A DNA stretch of 64,000 nt from Sthenelais limicola. Taxonomy: Eukaryota > Annelida > Polychaeta > Phyllodocida > Sigalionidae. Each line of letters starts with the position of its first letter. Within the stretch, counting starts at the first letter, position 1. A program made the translations under genes and the position numbers. Positions 42,601 to 53,400 of the stretch are shown here, piece by piece. The notes below the pieces were generated by a model that was not told the DNA's origin, did not search any database, and saw only the letters and a program-made list of their open reading frames with translations. Location: contig OW804094.1 in assembly GCA_942159475.1 (NCBI GenBank), positions 21,371,067 to 21,435,066 of the forward strand, read 5' to 3'.

Positions 42601-45600
42601 TATATGGGTCAGATTTTCAGAAAATGTACAATTCGCCTTCACCAATCCTATCAAACAACCCACATTTAAGACAGAAATGAGCTTCAAAATGCAGTCTAAC
42701 ATAACAGAACTGATACTTTAAATCAATGTGATACCAAATATACTCAGATACACCCGGTATTCATCATTTTTCAGCCAAATTTAACAGAATTTCCTAAATG
42801 TGTAGAGTTCCCGATTGTACATTTTCTGAAAATCTGACCAACATGCCGAAAATGGGTTAGCCCTCATCTATCATACTCATAGGTCTTCCAGAGAGTCCAT
42901 AATAGAACAAATAAAAATGAAATACGTATACGTAGTTTTATTTTTAGTCTAAACATTTAATCGTATTCCAATGAATATCTTTGCATGTTAGTAAACAAGT
43001 ATATGGGTCAGATTTTCAGAAAATGTACAATTGTCAGCTGTACGCATTTAGTAAATTCTGCTAAATTAGACTGAAAAATAGCCAATCCTAGCTAAATTCG
43101 AATATATTCGGCATTGCATTGATTCTAGCAACCTGTTAAGATTGAACTGTGTTTTGAACTTTATTTTCGTCTGAAATCCGGGTTATTTGAGAAGATTGGT
43201 GAAGTTGAATTGTACATTTTCTGAAAATCCGACCCATATGCTGTCATGATATTATAATTGTGTCAACTGAGCCTGATGTCTATATTTGAATAGGAAAGAT
43301 GCGGTTCCCTCTAATGTGCCACAAACTAGTGTTCTACCTCCACCTTATATCATCCGCACAATACTCATCTATGGTCGTTCATACTGCCCTCCTGCCATCG
43401 ACATCAAGGAAGTAAGTAAAGTCCATTTCTGTATTTCTGTAATTTCATGTGAATTTTTTATTATCCTGGATGACCGACAAAAGGGTAGTACATAGTTGTA
43501 TTGAAGTATCCAGTTCTTTCTATCTGTGCTTGTGTTTTGGGAAACTTATAACAGTTGAAGTTCATCCCTAGATTATAAGATAAGATAAGAATGGGACGAT
43601 GTGTGTTCCCTGATTGCGCTACCACAACTGAATCTGCGCGGATTCAGATCGAACATTCCACCTGTCCTCCCCTGGCAACAACCAGGGTAACGTGCGGCAA
43701 CATTAGCAACAGTATCCATGTACTTGCTACCCTCCAATCTATGTGTTTATTTATGTCTCTGGGACTATTTATTTCAACACAAGAGGGACAAAGATTAAAA
43801 TAAAGTCTTAAATTATGAGATTTACCCATTTGCTTTATTATTCTCTGTAGTTTGGCTAATGTTATTGTGGTTTCGGCCCTAAGGGCCTCATCAGGCGCTA
43901 GCTTGGTCACTTTGACAAGATAAGATAAGAAAATCTTTTATTTGCCAATTTGCTCGATATTACAGTAAATGAATAGGACAAAAGGGTCTACATGTCTGTT
44001 AATTCCATTTCTGCCGACAGTTACCAGAAGTTCTTTCGAGTATGGAGATATATATTTGATTTGAAAACTTGAAAACGTTTTTATTATTCAATTTCTTGGG
44101 TACATCTCGATTTCTCGATTTTTTCGTCAGTAACCCTAACCTAACATATAATTTGGTTCATATCGGATCTATGATCCTTATACTCTGTCGCCAGAATTTG
44201 TTTTTCTAAAATTATATCACAATTTATTATATAATGTATCTCTATAGAATAGGGCAGATTGCCTTGAAAATCGCCTGGATTCATTTTTAGGCGACGTGTT
44301 CGTCTGCAAATTTTCTGTTTAATATGAAAATAAAATTCTTTAAAAAAAAACAAGAAAAACCCTGATATACAGACACATGGGGAAATAAATCAATGTATTA
44401 TTGTAGCTTAGAACAATATCTAGGTTGAGCAGTGCCGACCATTGATCCTTAATATAATACTGACAAGATTCATTATTTCATTATGCATAGATCCTTGAGC
44501 AGTTTAAAACATTCAGAAAAACAAGCCGGACAATAATATAATTAATAATGAAGAAAACTAGAATACATACAATTAAATCAAGTGTAAATTCGCGATCATT
44601 AGCCACATCAAACATCATACCACCCACCCGCCTTGTCATAATCTACTTTCACCACATATATGCAATAGAGTAAGACATATTGAATGAACTGATCACTTGT
44701 TATTAGTACAATAAATAAATAGTAATAACCGCAGTGCATGTCAGGGGGAGCTGTGATGGTAGCGGCCATCTTACAATACATGGAACCCCCACACCCCCCA
44801 CACCCACCCACACCACACACACACACACACCACCCCAACCCCCTGTGGCCAATTGTTCACCTGCCTCATTCCTATAGGCACCAGTGTGCGCTCTTGCATG
44901 TACCCAGTTGACCTCAGAGACCCTATTATAGGGTATTATAGGGTTTCTGCCTTACCGATAGTTTATTTTCATAACTGTGTGATTCATAACTGTCTGATGA
45001 CTGCTCCTTTTTATTTTCGATGGATCATCGTCTAATCGTAAAAGCCTTGTCCATATTATGGAAGATATGTCCCTAAAAGTATTTTGTCTGATAGGATATC
45101 GTTGCAAATCTTCTATCTTAGGTCTGTCTGGCACCCATAAATGTATTTCTTATTAATGTGTGGTTATAATTCCAGGATTTAAAAATGTTACAAAGTTCCC
45201 CGTACTTCTATCTTGATGCGTACTACATTCATGAACCTCCATCGGAGCAAAACAAGTGCGAGGTAAGTTATTCTCAGCTCCAGAGTTGAGAGAGTCCCTC
45301 CAAACTGAGGGACAGCCTCTCGCTCCAAACCGCAAAATGCCATTAAAATCCCAATAAGACGCCTACTCCATCCAGGCCGTGGAAAGGCATTAGCGCCGTA
45401 GGCGTCCAATCACTGACATCATTCTTATATGATCTGAGAGGCTCTGGACCTAGAATATTCTGCCTCTATTTACACAAATGTATTTAGTCAAAAAGTTGTT
45501 ATCATGTTTTTTGCTCACAAAGCAAATCCGAAAATATCAATGTTTATTCGCACTAAAACATCCAATTACAACGCAGTGTCAACATTATTTATCACTTATA

Positions 45601-46092
45601 ACTGATGACAAGGCACATGTAGAGTTAAGATAATTATCCTAAGATCAACTAATTTTGTGATGCAGAGTGTCTTCAGATATAGATGTACAAGTTGTATGTC
45701 TGTGCCTATTTGTGTATACAATAATATGCAATAGTCTTTTCATAACTTTATAGCCAACTCGAGAATACACTCCCTATGGTTGCACGTTTTTTTTTGTAAC
45801 CTGTTTTTTTCTTGTAATGTTTGGCCTAAGTGAATACAAAATATATAGATAAAGTATAATAAGTAATAAATACATCACGATTGGTTTCCTTTACTTACAG
45901 GAGATATTTGACATCCTTTGTCAGTTGGACGTACATGGTCTATATTATGTATTCGAAGTATCTCGGAACCCGACCAAGGTGTATGACTGTATGTCGCAAC
46001 TACTCGCCCACCCACTACAGCGACCTCTACAACAGGAAACATTCTACTCTATTGAACCTCCCACTACTGCTGCTGTCGAGTCATGTGGATAA
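39667..46092 (+). CDS. BABAM1: BABAM1 / MERIT40 (NBA1), seven exons
   Basis: Exons 39667-39858, 40347-40405, 40570-40690, 41478-41584, 43294-43411, 45176-45262 and 45901-46092, all phase-consistent, giving 291 residues (human 329). BABAM1 has a von Willebrand A-like fold and scaffolds the BRCA1-A complex at DNA breaks and the cytoplasmic BRISC deubiquitinase. Family blocks seen: CPEKIIICLDVSTEM at the exon 1-2 join, FVHNKHIVDHRHQFALVLL, VLPPPYIIRTILIYGRSYC, YFYLDAYYIHEPP, FDILCQLDVHGLYYVFEV and the C-terminal LLAHPLQRPLQQ. The N-terminal 60 residues are Ser/Glu-rich and variable, as in relatives. The start is AACATGG context. The last exon's correct frame is GAG ATA TTT; a longer open frame there is spurious. 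Confidence 0.95.
41699..41880 (+). mobile_element. GGTGGTCTCCACTGG MITE, copy 1, truncated right end
   Basis: Starts AAGGGTGGTCTCCACTGG, CTGCGGTACGCTCTGCGG, then AAGCCTTGCGATGG; the right half ends at ACCACAGAGCCTTAATC, having lost the terminal inverted repeat. Lies in BABAM1 intron 4, immediately before copy 2. Confidence 0.8.
41903..42100 (+). mobile_element. GGTGGTCTCCACTGG MITE, copy 2, complete
   Basis: About 198 bp with near-perfect inverted ends: GGGTGGTCTCTACTGGCTGC at the left and GCAGCCAGTGGAGACCACCC at the right, around a GAGGAATGACGAGG body. Target duplication unclear at this copy. Confidence 0.85.
42606..42840 (+). mobile_element. GGGTCAG-type MITE
   Basis: Full-length copy in BABAM1 intron 4, majority orientation (TIR followed by CGCCTTCACCAATCCT). 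The last base of the right TIR is changed; flanks are ATAT and ACAT, so the duplication is imperfect. Confidence 0.9.
43005..43235 (-). mobile_element. GGGTCAG-type MITE
   Basis: Full-length copy in BABAM1 intron 4, minority orientation, with a perfect ATAT duplication at 43001-43004 and 43236-43239. Only 58 bases upstream of exon 43294-43411. Confidence 0.95.
43592..43916 (-). mobile_element. 325-bp insertion with hammerhead-like core, 15-bp duplication
   Basis: AAGATAAGATAAGAA occurs at 43577-43591 and again at 43917-43931, bracketing 325 bases in BABAM1 intron 5. In the minus orientation the insert begins with a hammerhead-like core (43870-43894) and continues with no recognisable protein domain. 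A variable-length target duplication and a 5' hammerhead are features of Penelope-like elements and retrozymes. No reverse transcriptase is present, so it would be non-autonomous. Confidence 0.5.
43870..43894 (-). ncRNA. Hammerhead-ribozyme-like core
   Basis: Minus strand: CTGATGA, GGCCC-TTA-GGGCC hairpin, GAAAC. All core positions of the CUGANGA...GAAA consensus are intact and stem II is perfect. Stems I and III are not obvious, as in the minimal hammerheads of Penelope-like elements that may work as dimers. Activity not shown. Confidence 0.5.
44783..44835. repeat. CA/CCCA-rich microsatellite
   Basis: ACACCCCCCACACCCACC followed by a pure CA run, in BABAM1 intron 5. Confidence 0.8.
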
Positions 46093-46411
46093 AGAACCAG
46101 GAAAACAGGACACTAGCATCATCTAGTTATAATGATGAGAAATATGGGTTGAGATGTATGGAGGATCCATCTATGAACAGTAGCATCATCTAGTTATTCA
46201 ATGATATACATGTGTTCACAGTGTTGAGAGATCTGGAGGATCCATCTGTGTTAGAGAGAGAGCGTGTGACGATACGATCCATGACATCACCTCCCATACG
46301 CCCGACCTTTCCCTTGTGTACGTGTTTATACAGTGGATTATCATACAAGCCACATTCCTGTAAGAAAACGGTAGATTGTTTCGCTAAATACAGTGTTAAG
46401 ATTGCTCATAT

Positions 46412-46646
46412 GGGTCAGATCTTCCGAAAATGTACAATTCGCCTTCAACAACCCTCTCAAATAACCCATATTTAAGACAAAAATACGCTTTAAAATGCAA
46501 TTTAATATAGCAAAACCGATACTTTAAATCAACGCGATACCAAATATACTCAGATATACCCGGTATTCATGAATTTTCAGCCAAATTTAGACAAATCTCT
46601 TAAATTTGTAGAGCTGCCGATTGTAGATTTTCCGAAAATCTGACCC
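46412..46646 (+). mobile_element. GGGTCAG-type MITE in BABAM1 3' UTR
   Basis: Full-length copy, majority orientation, perfect ATAT duplication (46408-46411, 46647-46650). It lies between the BABAM1 stop and the first AATAAA at 47147, so it is probably transcribed as part of the 3' UTR. Confidence 0.95.
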
Positions 46647-47146
46647 ATATCCCAATTAATTTTTCGGCTTACCTGTGACATGAATTATAAACATTAATGT
46701 TTTAAATTGAGAAGTTATTCCAGATATTCTCGTCTATCAGGATCATTGTAATTAATATTTCGTAACAGTGGACTTGTTCTTGACTTCAATCGGAGATAAA
46801 TTTCAGATTTGTGTGGAAAGATGTTGATCTACAGTGTATGATTGCTTACAAATTGTCTTATTGCTAAGCAGTGGTGCATTCTTATGATAAGGGATCTTAC
46901 TCGAAGGAATCGTTTTACTTGGTAAGTCGGTTGATATTTATGCTTATTTTAAAAGAGACCTAAGAAACCAAGGGTAAATCTGGACGGCACTGACTTCGAG
47001 CATACCATATCTTCTACAATGATCTGTCTGTACTTTGTTTTGTTTACTTCATATCGACTTCGTCTTAAAGGTGCTTGATATTTTTGTCACTTTTAATGTT
47101 ACAAATCATGAATGCATTCCGAGATTAATATTGCGTATCGTACTGC

Positions 47147-47152
47147 AATAAA
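47147..47152 (+). terminator. Probable BABAM1 polyadenylation signal
   Basis: AATAAA about 1.06 kb after the BABAM1 stop. A minus-strand AATAAA lies at 47186-47191, only 33 bases beyond it. Confidence 0.45.
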
Positions 47153-48268
47153 ACAAGACTCGAGAGATACGTTTCTTTCTTTCTCTTTATTCATCCACGC
47201 CAGATCACAATAGTATAAATAGAGGTCAAATGTACAATCTTCCTTCATTACTGAAACAACTCTTCCGTCATTTAAGAGCGCCTCTTAACGGGAAAGATGG
47301 AAGCGGCAGAAGCAACTAAATAAGAGTTGGAGTGTATGTACAGTCTATTTAGGCTTTAAACATCTATTCACAGTTCCAGATGTAATTACAGGGAAATAAC
47401 TAATAATCTACACACGGTGATAGAATGTGAAATTTCACAAACCCCAATTCCAACATTTGCTGATAATTCAAGTATTATATTATACATCTTCTAAGATGAA
47501 ATTGTGTCAAGTCGACAAATAAAGCCAAGTGAACAGAAGAAAGTGAAGTAAGGGGTTTGGGTATAAAGTTCCAAAGCTGCATCTTGGTGGGGAGATATAA
47601 GGGATAACAAAATAAGTTACCAGTCTTATTGAGATGTGTTACTGGATCAAACCATCTAGAAAAGTAAGCGGCGTGTATCACTAGAGAGGAAATATAACAG
47701 CGGTAGAGATTCGCACGATTTGTTAGGGTCGGCTACCATGGGTTTAACTCCTTTTGCCAACAGCAGGTAAGAAACTGGGACCATAGCAAAAATACAGAAA
47801 TATGTCTGGCAAGGGGAAAAAACGGGGAAATTAACAAGTTATTTTGATGAAAATTTGAGAAATTTCTTACAGAACAAAAAGCAGGTAAATTGCCCGAACC
47901 CTGTAAACAGCAAAGGCCACTTTATATGTTGAATCTGGTTAGAATTTTGAAAAATATTGTTCAAATTTCCTTTACTACTCTGGCTACTCCCTAAATATGT
48001 TCATGAAAAAGATTTCAATTAAGATTCTCTGCATGAAAAAACAGGTCTTTGAGGGATAGCTACTTCGATGGTCAAGACTACTTTGTAGATATTTGATAAA
48101 CCTCATTTCGTGATGAATTGTTAAAGACAAAGGCTCGTATGCCTCGGGAAATTCTAGGTCTTTAATCAAAATTAAAGAGGGTGAATTAAGAGATTCACAC
48201 CATGAAAGGTTTATGCAAAAGGAACAGAACCAATGGGTGACGACCCTAGTCATGGTAGCGGAGTATTT

Positions 48269-48503
48269 GGGTCAGATTTTCAGAAAATGTACAATTTGTT
48301 TTCACCAATCCTCTCAAATAACCCACATTTAAGACAAAAATGAGTTTCAAAATGCAGTTTAACATAACATAACTGATACTTTAAATCAATGCAATACCAA
48401 ATATACTCAGATATACCCGGTATTCACCATTTTGCAGCCAAATTTAGCAGAATTTCCTAAATGTGTAGAGCTGCCAATTGTACATTTTCTGAAAATCTGA
48501 CCC
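48269..48503 (+). mobile_element. GGGTCAG-type MITE
   Basis: Full-length copy, majority orientation, perfect ATTT duplication at 48265-48268 and 48504-48507. Confidence 0.95.
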
Positions 48504-48646
48504 ATTTAGATAACATGTATGACGGTAGCAACAGACAAGATAACATTCTTCACCTAGAGAAATATGATATTGCGGTTCTGTGGACAATTAGCTGAAGGTG
48601 ACAGCTGATTGATGTTAAACGCTTTTAAGCAAATAAACCATCTTAT

Positions 48647-48834
48647 GGGTGAAGTCATCAGAAAATGTACAATTCGCTTTCACCAATTCTCCCAAATAAC
48701 CCAAATTTTTTTTAAATCAACGCAATACCAAATATACTCAGATATTCGTAGTATTTATCCTTTTTCAGTCTGATTTAGCAGAATTTACTAAATGTGTAGA
48801 GCTGGCGATTGTACATGTTCTCACACCCTGACCC
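48647..48834 (+). mobile_element. GGGTCAG-type MITE, internally deleted
   Basis: 188 bp. Left TIR mutated (GGGTGAAGTCATCAG), about 45 bases missing after AACCCAAATTTT, and the right TIR damaged. Confidence 0.85.
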
Positions 48835-49149
48835 ACGTGATTAAGAGAAATTACGATATAACATGACGTCATCAAAAAAAGCAAAGTAACCTTATTTACA
48901 ACAAGAATTTGGTTTTAGATCTCATCAAATGTGGACCGAGAATGGAAGGAAATCTGAACAAAAGCGTGAAAAGCTACTCTACTAATAATATGATTGTGTT
49001 CAATAATCTTCAAAAATGAACCATCAAACTGAAAATCTAGAAATTATCACAGCACTGGCGAAGAGAAAACGCTATAATATCGTTTACAAGTGCTTCTAAC
49101 ATAGCGACGTGCGCGGCCTAAGAAAACAATGGTTGTTGAAGATGTAAAA

Positions 49150-49384
49150 GGGTCAGATTTTCAGAAAATGTACAATTCGCCTTCACCAATCCTCTCAAAT
49201 AACCCACATTTAAGGCAAAAATGAGCTTCAAAATGCAGTTTAACACAACGGAACTGATACTTTAAATCAATGTGATACCAAATATATTCAGATATACCCG
49301 GTATTCTTCATTTTTCAGCCTAATTCAGCAAAATTTCCCAAATGTGTAGAGCTGCCAATTGTACATTTTCTGAAAATCTGACCG
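49150..49384 (+). mobile_element. GGGTCAG-type MITE
   Basis: Full-length copy, majority orientation. The last base of the right TIR is G instead of C, and flanks are AAAA on both sides (49146-49149, 49385-49388). Confidence 0.95.
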
Positions 49385-50498
49385 AAAAACGGTTTTGTAA
49401 ATCCAATTATCCTGTAGCTTGTATCCATACATGAAAAGGTTCTCCTCAAGATCTATTGCACTATTTTAGTTATTAATGCTTTCCTGAAACGTCATCCAAA
49501 TTCTAAACTTGAAAGCACAACCTGGAATACATTTCGACAATAATACTTGTAACTTCTTTATAACAGGTTTCGTTAGAGGTTATTCTTAATACCTTCTCAA
49601 CTTTCAAACCAACAATGGGTTCAAAATAAATATCTATAAGACTAAAGATATTATTACACCTTTCACGGCACAATGCTAAAAAGATCTGTGGGTTACCGTC
49701 TCGAGAAGTATTTGAAAAATATCCACCAATATGTGGGAGAAACCATGTCTTGACATGAGTCATAACAACAATATCTAGTCCATACAGTCATATTTTCCTT
49801 TTGAATATTACAAAGCTACTGATGATGATTTCAATGTTCTCCTGATGAACTATCTATAAAATATGTACAGTGGTAATCATTTACCATACACCAGACAACA
49901 CAGGCATCTCAAACATACATCAGACATAACACAAGTATCTCAAACACACATCATGTATAACATTTCAACAAGCGTCACTCATCCACCTAGCTAACTTATC
50001 ATTTTCACTTTCATTTTCGCAAGCACATCACTGACTTGAAATGTACATTCTTTAAACAGAAACCCTATTGTAAACTCATTTCGTCTCACTTTTGACTTGA
50101 TATAACTCGGAGGTACGTACATGATAATCTTCGGCTACACAAAATTCAGAATGAGAGTCTGACTTTGCAATGAGTTTCTTGATGAATATTGTTGACAATT
50201 TTACCCTCATTTACACAATACTGCAACTTTCAAGAATTAGTGTTAAACATGATAAACGCAACGATGAAAATCATCGCAAACTTTCATTCTCAATTTTGCC
50301 TGCCATGAAATGCACGTTGGAATAAGAACCCATGCTTTTAAAACATCGTCCTAGGTCGACATATTTTACAATTAATTTTGACATCTCTTTTTACAGCTTG
50401 GGTATTTTTTTTATGTTTTTTTTTGTTTCGATAACAAAGGCGAATTAATGGCCCCGGGATTGAGTAGGTCACTAGATGTAAGAGGACTCCGGTAGAGG

Positions 50499-53400
50499 TC
50501 ACCACATACTGTAGTCAAAATCGTCGCTGCCAAAGACCCAGAAATAGCCGAGGATGGTGATGAATACCACTGTGTTGCCCGCCAAGATCAGCCCGCATGC
50601 ACCCCACTGGATCTGTCGACAGAAAGGCTGATTAAGTATCATAGTTAACAAACATATCACAGCAGGAATAAACATTAGGCCACAATAGGGCGCGTAAGTA
50701 GTCCACCGCGCTACTGTAGCAGTTTCATGACGTCATGTGGACATGTCGCGCGAAAGTCCCATAGCCCCAACGTTACCGCGATATTAAATCCCTGTTCTTT
50801 CAACGATCATATAGTTTTATGAGTTCTAACTTACATATATCCATCTTTAGAGGCAAGCGATTTCAACTATAGCCTTCATAACCGTCAAACTGTTACTGGG
50901 GCGATGTAGGGAGTGATTATGTATCGCCCCAATGCTAACTCTATGGGCATTGTTTACTTCCGGTCCACACATCGGTACAACTACGCGACTAATTTTCATT
51001 AATTCGCGCTTCACCGCCATGACACTTACGCACTCTATTAAACTAGTCATGTTGCGTAACATTATATAATCATATTTAAAGCATTTGATCATGGAATTAT
51101 GAGTATGACAACACTGTGATGTATCTCGGGATCTATTTATATTTTATAAAATATCAATATGGCGTTTTTTCAACATCAATATTTTACAAATAGGCACTCA
51201 ACGGAAGACCTATCTAAACATTTAACTTTTTATTTAGATTGTTGGACCACCTTATTGTAAAAACAACAGCAATAAAAAATTCTTGAATTGAATTGAATAA
51301 AAAGACCTCAGGAGTAAGTTGGGACGAAAACCTTTTTTTAGTTTAATCATTGTTCCAAATATTTGTTGAAACCTCTTGTGTCCCTTAAGAAACTGTTGTT
51401 AACTGCTTGGTTGTTTTGGATTTTATTGATTTATTTTACTTTTTATATTTCATACATTATCTAGCTATCCATATTAGGAGAACGGTTCATGGTAACTCAA
51501 CTTTTTATATATGGGTCAGATTTTCAGAAAATGTACAATTCGCCTTCACCAATCATCTCAAATAGCCCACATTTAAAACAAAATTAGCTTCAAAATGCAG
51601 TTTAACACGACAGAACTGACACTTTGAATCAATGTGATACCAAATTATACTCAAATATACCCGGTATTCTTCATTTTTCAGCCTAATTTAGCCGAATTTC
51701 CTAATTACTTTTTCTGAAAATCTGACCCATATATAGCTTCTTCTCCGTAACATCTTTAAAACAGTATAAGTCCATTTGGCTGTTCCAAAATAACATTTTT
51801 AAATAGACTAAGACAGGAGCACTCACCACAGGCCCAGTGAGTGGTGCATGGGCGAGGACTATAGGCAGGCCATAGGCCGACACGACTATACCAGTAGTGA
51901 TGAATATACACATCTCTATGAGTGCACTACTCGCTTCCACACTCTCAGCATACCGCCGCGCTATCATGGTAGGTACCGGTGATAATACATAGAATATCAA
52001 GACGAACATAGGCCACCAGTTGCTGAAAGTAACAACGTACACAGTGTTAGATTAGATTAAAGAATGTGGTGTCTTCTTGATGGTACATACGGGTCAGATT
52101 TTTGAAAATGTACAATTGACAGCTGAACGCATTTAGAAAATTCTGCTAAATTAGACTAAAAGTTGGTCAATACTAAGTAAATTCGAGTATATTCGGCATT
52201 GCATTGATTCTTGCAATCTGTTTGCTTAGGTTGAACTGTATTTTGAGCTTTATTTTTGTCTGAAATTTGGGTTATTTGAGAAGATTGGTGATTTTGAATT
52301 GTACATTTTCTGAAAATCTGACCCATACACTGTTACACACTTATTAGGGTTGTAATGCTAACTTAAACATACCATTATCGTTATTAGCCTTCAACTGGAT
52401 AAATAAAATAAAGCTGCTGGCCTTCTCTAATAGAGGTCTTCCAGGCCATGCCTACTTTATTTACTTGTCTTTGTTACACTACTATACTCTATACGCGTCT
52501 TGTAGGCAGTGGCTTTCCATAGGGTTAACCATAGCGGGCTTTGTTGTTCACTAGTCTACCTACAGGACGCGTATAGTGTACTAAAGTATAGCTACTCTAC
52601 AGTGTAACTTTTGTGGATGAACACTATAGCATTATCGTTGCAGTTTTTACAAATTTTAGAGAATTACTTTTAGATTTGTATGAGCAAATAGTCCGTCCTG
52701 CTTTATTCCCACCCTTATACTACAGCCCAGCAAACGGCCTACCGAAGGGGATTCCCTCACCCAGGAGCCATCACCAGAGCCAACCCATAAGAAGAGTAGA
52801 CTATCACTGATGAACTACGATTCCAATGCCGACCACTACAGACTAGGCCTAAACAAATACGCTCCCACTTCTACACCAAACTCACATGTACCCGCCTATC
52901 TGGAACATGAACAACGCATGATTAACCAAAACATCAGATCAACAATCGACCAACTATACCAGCTCAATGCCACGCCCACCATGGACGAGCCTGCCGCCAC
53001 CACCACTGCCGTCCTACCGACCACCACCAACACCACACCGGCTGCCACCAACTCATCAGTGTCTTCCTCCAACTCGGACTATGTCCAACAAACAGACGCC
53101 TCAACAACCACCGAGGATTTAATAACATTAATTGATAACAGCTCACTGACCCCAGCTAAGTATCTTACCGGTAGGGCACTGCTGACCCCGCACAACTACC
53201 GGGTATCTAGAGCAGTCCTAAGGGGCATTTCTCACATATTGAACGAACTTGATACCAACCTCGCTAGTGACTTCTGCTATTTAGTCAATATGAAGGACTA
53301 GAAGCTGTTTAACCTATCTGTTAAAAGTGCGAACTCTTAAAGCCCAGACAAAGATCGGGCCCCTGCTGACATTACTAATTTTTTTTAAAATCGTTAAAAA

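Larger units (their letters stand above)
47192..50498. other. Gene-free stretch, possibly LEPROT 3' UTR, with MITEs
   Basis: No exon is seen on either strand. Three GGGTCAG-type MITEs lie here (48269, 48647 and 49150). A minus-strand AATAAA at 47186-47191 could end a long LEPROT 3' untranslated region covering the interval; shorter alternatives cannot be excluded. Confidence 0.35.

Noticed and set aside
46212..46475. 87-codon frame after BABAM1
   Set aside because: It runs into a MITE and has no similarity to BABAM1 or another family; it lies in the probable 3' UTR.
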